Part shown: positions 23,095 to 29,128 of the stretch, piece after piece
Layout: every line of letters begins with the position of its first letter
Position numbering within the stretch: position 1 is the stretch's first letter
Assembly (NCBI GenBank): GCA_021776915.1
Contig: JAIQZU010000072.1
Span: forward strand, 1 to 32,060
Reading direction: 5' to 3'
DNA from: Candidatus Scalindua sp.
Lineage (GTDB): Bacteria; Planctomycetota; Brocadiia; Brocadiales; Scalinduaceae
DNA length: 32,060 bases
Made by a program: the position numbers and the translations under genes
Notes under the pieces: model-generated
What the model was told of the DNA's origin: nothing
Database searches by the model: none
What the model saw: the letters and a program-made list of their open reading frames with translations, nothing else

Positions 23095-23640
23095 TTAGTG
23101 TCGCTCCCTCAGGAGCGAAGCATATCTTGTCATAACCATTAGTAACACCATCCTGACTGCAGAAACCTTTCTTTGTGCGTCTTCTCGATTTATATCATCG
23201 GCTACCTTCTTAACTGAGGCTATATGTAATTCTACAATCGTTTTCGGCAGCGTATCATTTGAAATAAAATTTTTGCATAATTCATCGACTAAAACATCGC
23301 TTCTTTTTCGATCATTTTTGATATAAAGGTCTAAAAGGTTATCATACTTTAGTAGAATTTTTTTCGATATCTTTTCCACGCCTTTCCTTCCCTCTTTCTT
23401 GTCTTTTGCAGATGATGCTATTTCAGACTGACCAATCATACGTTTTTGTTCCGCAAGGATTCTCTCATTTTCTTGCCTGAGCTTTTGAGCGCTTTCCTGT
23501 AATCTGCGGTTGCTATCGATTACTACCTGTCTCAACTCTTTATGTCTGGATTCAAATTTCTCCAGCTCTGTTATCCGTTTTTTAAAAGCTTTAATATCCT
23601 TAAGAAGTTGCTCCCTGGTTTTTTCTTTATTTTTCATCAT
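23095..23640 (-). CDS. Coiled-coil protein with KaiA/RsbU-like C-terminal domain
   Basis: A 181-aa protein. Residues about 5-80 are a charged coiled coil (KKRITELEKFESRHKEL...). Residues about 91-181 are all-helical: LLKYDNLLDLYIKN, VDELCKNFISN, TIVELHIASVKKVADD, MVLLMVMTRYASLLRER. By eye, this order and spacing follow the KaiA C-terminal domain (LL..YF, VDEF..RAF, VLEIH, LCEMYRRSI, from memory) and the related RsbU N-terminal fold. KaiA uses this domain to bind the KaiC tail and stimulate phosphorylation. RsbU uses it to bind RsbT-like partners. Its place three features upstream of kaiB and kaiC, same strand, favours a Kai role. Only weak Shine-Dalgarno bases precede the ATG. There is no pseudo-receiver domain as in cyanobacterial KaiA. 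Confidence 0.6.
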   Translation of the reverse strand: MMKNKEKTREQLLKDIKAFKKRITELEKFESRHKELRQVVIDSNRRLQESAQKLRQENERILAEQKRMIGQSEIASSAKDKKEGRKGVEKISKKILLKYDNLLDLYIKNDRKRSDVLVDELCKNFISNDTLPKTIVELHIASVKKVADDINREDAQRKVSAVRMVLLMVMTRYASLLRERH

Positions 23641-23696
23641 CGCTTTCGCTTCTCATCACAGATTAGCACAGATTGTTTCACAGATACGCACAGATA

Positions 23697-24018
23697 TTAT
23701 GTATAAATTCTTCGTTTTACAGTTAATTTACTTGTTCCAAAATTAACTAATAAAACCAACTTATAATTAGTTCCCTTCAGTAGTGTCCGGTTAGGTTTTT
23801 GCATGTAAGGGTTTTTATACCCGATTTGTCAGAAGATACGTAGGGCGAGGCTTTAGCCTTGCGCTAAATATACGAAAGCAAACCTAAAGGATTGCCCTAC
23901 GTGTTACATGCAAAAACCTAACCGGACACTACTGAGTTCACTTAATGTAATAATAGATCTGATCAAACATTTCTTTTGTAATCGTTGGTACAGCTTTTAA
24001 TTCTAAAATAACCCATCC
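23697..24018 (-). pseudogene. GxxExxY remnant interrupted by a MITE
   Basis: On the minus strand VILELKAVPTITKEMFDQI (from 24018) is the core of a GxxExxY protein. After the MITE, TNYKLVLLVNFGTSKLTVKR continues to a stop at 23697, the family C-terminus. The N-terminal half with the GxxExxY motif is missing, and a TGA follows YYYIK at the MITE edge. Confidence 0.75.
23778..23934. mobile_element. Intact MITE with CAGTAGTGTCCGG ends and GTAG REP core
   Basis: 157 bp. The ends CAGTAGTGTCCGGTTAGG and CCTAACCGGACACTACTG are perfectly inverted and extend through TTTTTGCATG. The core 23840-23901 is a GTAG REP pair (GTAGGGCGAGGCTTTAGCC ... ATTGCCCTACG). There is no open frame, so a transposase elsewhere must move it. 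It is inserted in a GxxExxY gene. No clear target duplication is visible. Confidence 0.8.
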
Positions 24019-24073
24019 TGATCTGTGCTCATCTGTGATTATTCATCTGTGCAAATCTGCGCATCCCCGTGCA

Positions 24074-24622
24074 TTAAAATTTCACCTTCACTGACACAAT
24101 TCCCGAGGAAACCGAGAACTCAACCGAACGGCCCTGTGAGCCGCCCACACATTCCCCAACAATACTTATATCTTTCTCTTTAAGGTTTTCTTTCGCGCTT
24201 AAAACATTTTCCCTGCCGATATCTGACACAAAAGAGGTAAACATGTTTGCCCCGCCCACGATCTTAGCCTCTAATCTCCCCCTTTTTGAGCCCTGAGCCT
24301 CCAATCTTTTCAGCATCTCATCTATGGCGGTATCAGTGTATTTGGTATCTCCCGCCTCCGCTGAATTACTTGCGCGTTCAGATTCCTCCTTCGCCAAATT
24401 GTTTTCACGTTTGGCTTTGGAGGAGAGGTCGTCTGACAGGCTTCCTTTGTCTTTCGTCCTTCGTCTCCGGTCTCTCGACGGCAGCATAACATGCGCCATT
24501 GCTCCTGTTTTAAGTTCGGGGTCGAAGAGCGTAATGATCAAACAGGAACCGACCCCGGATGCCGTCAGGGTCTCTCCACATCTACCTCCTTTTATTTCCC
24601 CCATCTTTACTTCTATATCCAT
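24074..24622 (-). CDS. cheD: CheD chemoreceptor deamidase
   Basis: A 182-aa CheD, which deamidates glutamines in chemoreceptors and partners CheC. The catalytic Cys27 (GVGSCLIITLFD) and His44 (GAMAHVMLP) are present at the same numbers as in Thermotoga CheD. The position matching Thr21 there is Ala here by ungapped count, with Thr20 next to it. KIVGGANMF, IGRENV and GGSQGRSVEFSVSSG complete the fold. Residues about 51-91 are an extra charged insertion after MLPSR, where the family has a short loop. The DNA there is palindromic. The gene follows cheC, as is usual for a CheC-CheD pair. Confidence 0.92.
   Translation of the reverse strand: MDIEVKMGEIKGGRCGETLTASGVGSCLIITLFDPELKTGAMAHVMLPSRDRRRRTKDKGSLSDDLSSKAKRENNLAKEESERASNSAEAGDTKYTDTAIDEMLKRLEAQGSKRGRLEAKIVGGANMFTSFVSDIGRENVLSAKENLKEKDISIVGECVGGSQGRSVEFSVSSGIVSVKVKF
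24350..24472. repeat. Palindromic in-frame insertion within cheD
   Basis: TCCTCC...GCCAAA at 24384-24398 pairs with TTTGGC...GGAGGA at 24410-24424, an 11-nt-loop hairpin encoding SSKAKRENNLAKEE. The flank holds CTTTCGTCCTTCG, shared with the cheB insertion. The enclosing loop adds about 40 residues to CheD. Confidence 0.65.
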
Positions 24623-24651
24623 GTGTCTATCAGCGCTAACCGTTTTGGAGC

Positions 24652-24714
24652 TATGGAGTACATCGTCCCTGCCCGACAGACAGACTGAAGTGGCAGGCGG
24701 TCAATGCACTCCAA
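24652..24714. repeat. GGAG BIME with fused middle
   Basis: ATGGAGTACATCGTCCCTGCC at one end and GGCGGTCAATGCACTCCA at the other, but the internal halves of both hairpins are replaced by GACAGACAGACTGAAGTGG. It looks like a deletion between two units. It lies just before cheD. Confidence 0.65.
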
Positions 24715-24750
24715 ATCGTAAATCTCCAATCATAAATCTCAAATTCCTGC

Positions 24751-25329
24751 CTAACTTTCCAGCGGCCCCATGATTGCTTCCAGTTTTTCCATCTCCAATA
24801 GTAATAGAAAATATCCTCTAAAGGTTTTTGGTTTAAAGTAAAATTCTACTTCTATAATTATTACCCTTTCTTCCTCTTGAGCAAATTTAGAAACAATCTG
24901 GCCCAGTATTGCCCCAAACATGTCAAAACTGAAAATGGGAATATGCTCGGTTATTTTGACATGCAGGGTATTTGCAAGAACTGTAAAATAACTACCGGAA
25001 ATAATGTTTCCCACTTCTTTTAAAGCGGACTCATCAAGTTCCGTTAACTTGCGAGTTGTCCCCGGCTCTCTTTTAACCAGTAAATCACAAAAGGTAAAAG
25101 CAGTTTCCTTGGGGAATATCAACAATGCTGCTCCTTTTACTTCGCCTGTAACAGGGAGATATATCCCGGCAACTATCTCCTCAGGGCTGATAACTGGACT
25201 AAGTTGTTCCACTTTTTTTATTTCCACATTGGAAATTTCTATGTCAACAGGGCTGTCAGTTAGTTTTGATAAGGCAGTAGAAGCATTCAAAGCGGCTTGT
25301 GTGTTTATTTCATTTAGCTTGTTTTGCAA
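24751..25329 (-). CDS. cheC: CheC-family CheY-P phosphatase
   Basis: A 192-aa protein with the pseudo-symmetric CheC fold. The second active-site helix is canonical: ESALKEVGNIISGSYF with Glu and Asn in E-x2-N, and a Pro in TEHIP. The first (LNEINTQAALNAST) lacks the matching E-x2-N, so only one site is likely active. CheC removes phosphate from CheY-P and is modulated by CheD, encoded next. The start is a TTG at 25329 with GGAGG 6 nt upstream and no nearby ATG. A MITE-like element ends 20 nt before this start codon. Confidence 0.85.
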   Translation of the reverse strand: MQNKLNEINTQAALNASTALSKLTDSPVDIEISNVEIKKVEQLSPVISPEEIVAGIYLPVTGEVKGAALLIFPKETAFTFCDLLVKREPGTTRKLTELDESALKEVGNIISGSYFTVLANTLHVKITEHIPIFSFDMFGAILGQIVSKFAQEEERVIIIEVEFYFKPKTFRGYFLLLLEMEKLEAIMGPLES

Positions 25330-25348
25330 TTTTATCCTCCTTTTCCAT

Positions 25349-25446
25349 ACCTAGATTGAGCGATTTTATATTACATACAGCCTGCGTTTTACCTCAACTG
25401 ATGGGTATACGTAAGTTACGCAACCTCAAGGTTGCGGCTACGAAAT
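25349..25446. repeat. MITE-like element upstream of cheC
   Basis: The proximal end ACCTAGATTGAGCGATTT and the core CAACCTCAAGGTTGCGGCTACGAAATCG match the kaiB copy, with the core in the same orientation. The far terminal repeat is cut after CGAAATCG. The element starts 20 nt from the TTG start codon of cheC. Confidence 0.65.
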
Positions 25447-25466
25447 CGGGTTAGGCCATAGCATGA

Positions 25467-27209
25467 TTAAATGCGGCCATTCGTGTTAGATTCTCGTACA
25501 TTCGCGTCCCATTGGCGTTTAGTCAAAACCAGATTGTCCACATCCAGAAGCAGGACAACATCTCCGGAACCGATTATAGTAGAGCCGGCTAAATATCTAT
25601 TCTCCCTTACTATTTTATTTAGTGGTTTAACCACTATCTCTTGAGTGTCCATAAAGGCATCAGCCGCCAAACCAAGTTTTTCTCCCCCTTTTCTAATAAT
25701 TACTATCGGCAGCCTGTCAAATCCCCCTCCCTGCCCGACAGATGACAGGCGGGTTTCCCCCCTTTTCAAAGGGGGATCATGAGGATTTTTCTTCTTTTCC
25801 AAAGGGGGATTAAGTAATACATTCAGTCTTGTTATAGGAATTTCCTCTTCGTTCAAAACAATGGCTTCATAATTCACCATTCCTTTTATATCGGATTTAC
25901 TTACATTAACTAATCTTTCAATGCTTGCTAAAGGGATTGCATATATTATGCCTCCAACCTCAACGAACATAGCTTTTATAATAGCCAGGGTTAGTGGTAT
26001 CTCTATGGCAAATGTTGCTCCTTTTTTTGATTCTGACTCTACTTTAATAGCGCCTCCGAGATATTCGATTTTATTTTTGACTATATTTAAACCGAAACCC
26101 CTTCCAGAAACTGCCGTAACCTGTTTAGTAGTGCTCACGCCGGAAAAGATTGAATTCACCACTTCTTCTTTCGTTGCTTGTGGGGTTATAATTCCCCGTT
26201 CTGCAGCCGTATTCCTTACGTGGTCAAAATCCAGGCCGGCTCCGTCATCGGCAACCTCAATAACGGCAAAACCTTTTGTCCTTGCGGCAGTTAGCTTTAT
26301 CGTTCCCTCAGGAGGCTTGCCTGACTTTACTCTCTCTTCCGCCCTCTCGATACCATGATCTATGGCGTTTCTTAAAAGATGTACCAGGGATTCTCCAATT
26401 TCGTCTATCACCGTTCTATCCAACTCTATATCGCTTCCTTCCATTTGCAGATTTACTTCTTTATTCTGTTGTTTGGCAAGGTCCCTGACCATTCTGGGGA
26501 ATCTATTAAAAACAAATCCTATAGGCACCAGCCTTGACTGCATAACATTGTATTGCACATCGGTTATGAGCCTTCCCAGCGCATCTACGGCAACGGTTAA
26601 TTCAGGGTGTTGAAGGTTTTCCTTGATCCCATCAAGTCTCATCTTGTTAATTAATAGCTCTTCTGCCAGATTCATAAGCAAATCAAGCCTTTTTACTTTT
26701 ACCTCTATACTCGTAATCTTCTCTACGGTAAGCGTTGTCGGTCGCTTGCTCCCTTCTGTCGACTCTCGTCCCTCATCCATCTTCCCTCTCTCCGAGCCAG
26801 AGGCTCTACTGAGCCGGAGGCGTCCCTCGTCTATCGTGGATAAGACGCGCAGTTTCTCAACCAGTGTAGTGGTATCCGGTTCTTCACTGCCTTTATCAAG
26901 TTCTTTCAGGGTTAGCTCCAGAATATCAAAACATTCAAACAATAAATCAAAACACATGTCCGGTCTTATCTTCTTCTTTTTTATCGCATCTAACACATCT
27001 TCCATCGCATGGCACAAACGAGATACGTTATCGTATTTCATGGCGGCGGCCATGCTCTTTAAGGTGTGCGCATCGCGGAATATATCATTTACAAATTCTT
27101 CCTTATGCGGAGTCTTTTCCAGATTAAGCAGAGAACGGTTCATCGAATCTACGTGATCCCTCGCCTCGCTTAAAAAAATGTCTTTGTATTTGTTAATATC
27201 TTCAGGCAT
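25467..27209 (-). CDS. cheA: CheA chemotaxis histidine kinase (no P2 domain)
   Basis: A 580-aa kinase that phosphorylates CheY and CheB in response to the MCP-CheW array. The P1 Hpt domain (about 1-115) has H48 in DAHTLKSMAAAM. P3 dimerisation is at about 165-230. P4 ATPase (about 235-405) has HLLRNAIDHGIE, DDGAGLD and GRGFGLNIV. P5, which is CheW-like, spans about 407-565. There is no P2 CheY-docking domain: the P1-P3 linker is only about 45 residues and is partly repeat-derived (DEGRLRLSRASGSERG). A second extra segment at about 468-500 lies inside P5 and is also repeat DNA. All catalytic motifs are intact. AGGGG lies upstream of the ATG. Confidence 0.95.
   Translation of the reverse strand: MPEDINKYKDIFLSEARDHVDSMNRSLLNLEKTPHKEEFVNDIFRDAHTLKSMAAAMKYDNVSRLCHAMEDVLDAIKKKKIRPDMCFDLLFECFDILELTLKELDKGSEEPDTTTLVEKLRVLSTIDEGRLRLSRASGSERGKMDEGRESTEGSKRPTTLTVEKITSIEVKVKRLDLLMNLAEELLINKMRLDGIKENLQHPELTVAVDALGRLITDVQYNVMQSRLVPIGFVFNRFPRMVRDLAKQQNKEVNLQMEGSDIELDRTVIDEIGESLVHLLRNAIDHGIERAEERVKSGKPPEGTIKLTAARTKGFAVIEVADDGAGLDFDHVRNTAAERGIITPQATKEEVVNSIFSGVSTTKQVTAVSGRGFGLNIVKNKIEYLGGAIKVESESKKGATFAIEIPLTLAIIKAMFVEVGGIIYAIPLASIERLVNVSKSDIKGMVNYEAIVLNEEEIPITRLNVLLNPPLEKKKNPHDPPLKRGETRLSSVGQGGGFDRLPIVIIRKGGEKLGLAADAFMDTQEIVVKPLNKIVRENRYLAGSTIIGSGDVVLLLDVDNLVLTKRQWDANVRESNTNGRI
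25710..25810. repeat. AAATCCCCC/AAAGGGGGAT repeat in frame within cheA P5
   Basis: Contains AAATCCCCCTCC, a CTGCCCGACAG-ATGA-CAGGCGGG palindrome, and CCCCCCTTTTCAAAGGGGG, then a further TCCAAAGGGGGATTA. It encodes about 33 residues (KKKNPHDPPLKRGETRLSS...) absent from typical P5 domains. It is a repeat with another palindrome set inside it. Confidence 0.7.
26783..26822. repeat. Single 40-bp repeat in frame within cheA linker
   Basis: TCCCTCTCTCCGAGCC-AGAGGCTC-TACTGAGCC-GGAGGCG is the same unit as the triple repeat in pilB, nearly identical. It encodes GRLRLSRASGSERG between the P1 and P3 domains. Confidence 0.85.
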
Positions 27210-27219
27210 TATTTACCCC

Positions 27220-27503
27220 TGCGGCGGACGTCAGCCGAATGCTTTGGTTTTCAGGCCATGATTAGCACCTTTATAAAAATATTTTGACCAATTTTGCCTG
27301 CCTGTGCGCTGCACGCAGATAGGGCAAAAAATAAATTCGAATAAAGAAATCCGAAACAAATCTAAAATCCAAATGATCAAATTTTTAAACATACAGTACT
27401 GGACATATATTGTTGTTTAGAACATTTGTTTTTTTGACATTCAAGTTTGTATCGAATTTCGCGCTTCGGATTTCTGATTTTCCAGCTTGTCTGGGTCAGG
27501 AGA
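27220..27503. other. AT-rich gap upstream of cheA
   Basis: Holds a CCTGCCTGTGCG/CGCACAGG-like palindrome remnant (about 27295-27325). It also holds mirrored AT-rich tracts, AAGAAATCCGAAACAAATC (about 27343) and GAATTTCGCGCTTCGGATTTC (about 27455). No gene or clear promoter. Confidence 0.35.
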
Positions 27504-27610
27504 TATGGAGTACATCGTCTCTGCCTGCGGCAGACAGGCGTGACGATGTGTATTAAAGCATTGACGCCTGTCTGCGTGCTACGCACAGGCAGACGGTCAA
27601 TGCGCTCCAG
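27504..27610. repeat. GGAG-type BIME with two tip insertions
   Basis: GGAGTACATCGTC-TCTGCCTGCGGCAGACAGGCGT-GACGATG forms the first unit. The second, ATTGACGCC...GACGGTCAATG-CGCTCC, holds CTGTCTGCGTG/CGCACAGGCAGAC. The spacer TGTATTAAAG is conserved. Confidence 0.75.
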
Positions 27611-27636
27611 AAAACCTCGTCCCTCATAATTTTTCT

Positions 27637-28722
27637 TCACCTCTCTACTATACCAATAATTTCCCCTGCTATCTCTGACGCAGGGAGCGTCTTATCTGCG
27701 TACCCATCATCAATAACTACCTTAGGCATACCATATATCAATGAGGATTTATCCTGAGCAATCGTACTGCCGCCAGATTCCTTAATTGCCCTCATCCCTT
27801 CCCGTCCATCATCGCCCATGCCTGACAGGATAATTCCAATGGCATTCCCATTGAAAAATTCGGCCACTGATTTCATTGTCATATCTATGGAAGGACTCAG
27901 GGCAATGGACGATGGATGATCGTTCGCTACGCTTACCAGGACGATAGACGCCTCGTCCCTCATCCCTCGTCCATCTTCTTTCGTCCTTCGCAGCTTGAGG
28001 GTTGTATGGAATCCGCCAGGCGCAAGATATACGGTTCCAGCTTGAATAACCTCATTATTCTCCGGCACCTTTACTTTTAATTCGCAAATTTCATTTAAAT
28101 GCTCAGCAAGGCTCTCGGAAAAAAAACTGCTTGGCATATGTTGAGCAATAATAATGGGGGCGGGGAAATCATAGGGAAGGGATGGTAAAATTGATTCCAA
28201 AGTCTGCGGACCTCCAGTGGAGGCTCCGATGACAACGATTTTTCTTTTGAGGAGTATTTTGCGTTTCGGCATGGTTAACTTTTCAGCGACGGGTATTTTG
28301 ATTTTTCCAATACTAACCTTTGAGGCTGCTTTTACTTCATCCAGGAGTTGGGTTTTGATCTTTTTTATATCCAGTGATAATTCACCTGACGGCTTAAGAA
28401 CAAATCCGACCGCTCCGGCATCAAGGCACTTTATAGTAATATCAGCGCCTTCCTTACTGTGGGCGGAAAGAATTACTACCGGAGTGGGATATTCAGCCAT
28501 AATATGGTTTAAGGTAGTCAAGCCGTTCCATCCAGGCATTACTAAATCCAGCGTGATACAATCAGGTCTTTTTTGGGGTATTTTTTTCAAGGCTTCCGCT
28601 CCGTCCTTGGCAGTATCTATCACTTCTATTTCAGGGTCAGAATTGAGCATATCTGATACCAGAGCTCTCATAAACAGGGAGTCGTCAACTACTAATATGC
28701 GAATTTTCTCGGATTTTTCCAT
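27637..28722 (-). CDS. cheB: CheB receptor methylesterase/deamidase
   Basis: A 361-aa two-domain protein. The receiver (1-125) has D13/D14, phospho-acceptor D59 (TLDLVMPGWNG) and K110 (FVLKPSG). The methylesterase domain (about 160-360) has the catalytic triad S168 (GASTGGPQ), H195 (AQHMPSSF) and D305 (GMGDDG). It removes methyl groups from MCPs when phosphorylated by CheA. Residues about 245-275, between GGFHTTLKL and SPSIDMTMKSV, are longer than usual and come from palindromic repeat DNA. The matching methyltransferase CheR is not in the window and may lie beyond the MCP. Confidence 0.95.
   Translation of the reverse strand: MEKSEKIRILVVDDSLFMRALVSDMLNSDPEIEVIDTAKDGAEALKKIPQKRPDCITLDLVMPGWNGLTTLNHIMAEYPTPVVILSAHSKEGADITIKCLDAGAVGFVLKPSGELSLDIKKIKTQLLDEVKAASKVSIGKIKIPVAEKLTMPKRKILLKRKIVVIGASTGGPQTLESILPSLPYDFPAPIIIAQHMPSSFFSESLAEHLNEICELKVKVPENNEVIQAGTVYLAPGGFHTTLKLRRTKEDGRGMRDEASIVLVSVANDHPSSIALSPSIDMTMKSVAEFFNGNAIGIILSGMGDDGREGMRAIKESGGSTIAQDKSSLIYGMPKVVIDDGYADKTLPASEIAGEIIGIVER
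27892..27990. repeat. Palindromic in-frame insertion within cheB
   Basis: GGACGATGGATGA (27907-27919) and TCATCCCTCGTCC (27960-27972) are inverted with one mismatch. A CTTTCGTCCTTCG flank is shared with the cheD insertion. Similar GTCCCTCGTCC strings lie in the gaps near 3520 and 21700. It adds about 25-30 residues. Confidence 0.6.
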
Positions 28723-28759
28723 TCGTTCTCTTCCTGCCTTTCGGCAGACAATACATTTT

Positions 28760-28820
28760 TTTTGGAGTGCAGTGACCGTGTTACTGCTTTAATACGCATC
28801 GTCACGGACGATGCACTCCA
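28760..28820. repeat. GGAG-type BIME (short form)
   Basis: GGAGTGCAGTGACCGTGTTACT, spacer TTAATACG, then CATCGTCACGGACGATG-CACTCC. Both tips are simple, so this is close to the ancestral form. Confidence 0.8.
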
Positions 28821-28835
28821 TATTACCTTTCTGCT

Positions 28836-29102
28836 GGTTCAATCTGCCTGTCAGAATTGGTACAGGCAGATTGAACCAAAATGTTTTGATTCAGGCTTGT
28901 AGCCTGAACCAGCATGAAAATTGACATAATACGGCGCGTAAGAAATGCACCCTACAAACATTATGATTTCGCACGTAGGTCGGGTTTCTTACCCGACATT
29001 ATTCTTTCTAAAATGCCTAAAGTGAAAAAATCAAAAAGCTTGACTTTTTACCACTAACTTATCGTGAAACTTGTTTCATGCGCTCACTTCACACTTTAGG
29101 CA
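28836..29102. repeat. cheY-cheB gap: three further inverted repeats, no gene
   Basis: 28836-28877 is a perfect 16-bp stem, GGTTCAATCTGCCTGT, with a 10-nt loop. 28978-28996 is GTCGGGT-TTCTT-ACCCGAC. 29014-29024 TGCCTAAAGTG is mirrored at 29092-29102 CACTTTAGGCA. None has a clear T-tract on the minus strand, so I do not call a terminator. No open frame here looks real. Confidence 0.6.
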
Positions 29103-29128
29103 ATCTAGGCACTTTCTACTTTAGTTAG

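Larger units (their letters stand above)
23656..24066. repeat. Inverted CAGATTAGCA-type word tracts framing a broken GxxExxY gene
   Basis: CACAGATTAGCACAGATTG, then CACAGATACGCACAGAT, at about 23656-23694 faces CTGATCTGTGCTCATCTGTG and ATCTGTGCAAATCTGCG at about 24019-24055, in inverted orientation. The layout equals the ACAGGATA pair around the intact GxxExxY gene, but the words differ. Confidence 0.6.

Noticed and set aside
18956-24066. A CRISPR array among the many short repeats
   Set aside because: Repeats are palindromic, irregularly spaced and vary in length. No regular spacer pattern and no cas genes are present.
27377-27640. 87-codon minus-strand frame between cheA and cheB
   Set aside because: Mostly BIME translation plus AT-rich tract, with no ribosome site and no family features.
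28978-28996. GTCGGGT-TTCTT-ACCCGAC as a terminator after cheY
   Set aside because: No T-rich tail follows on the minus strand, and similar hairpins look like dispersed repeats.
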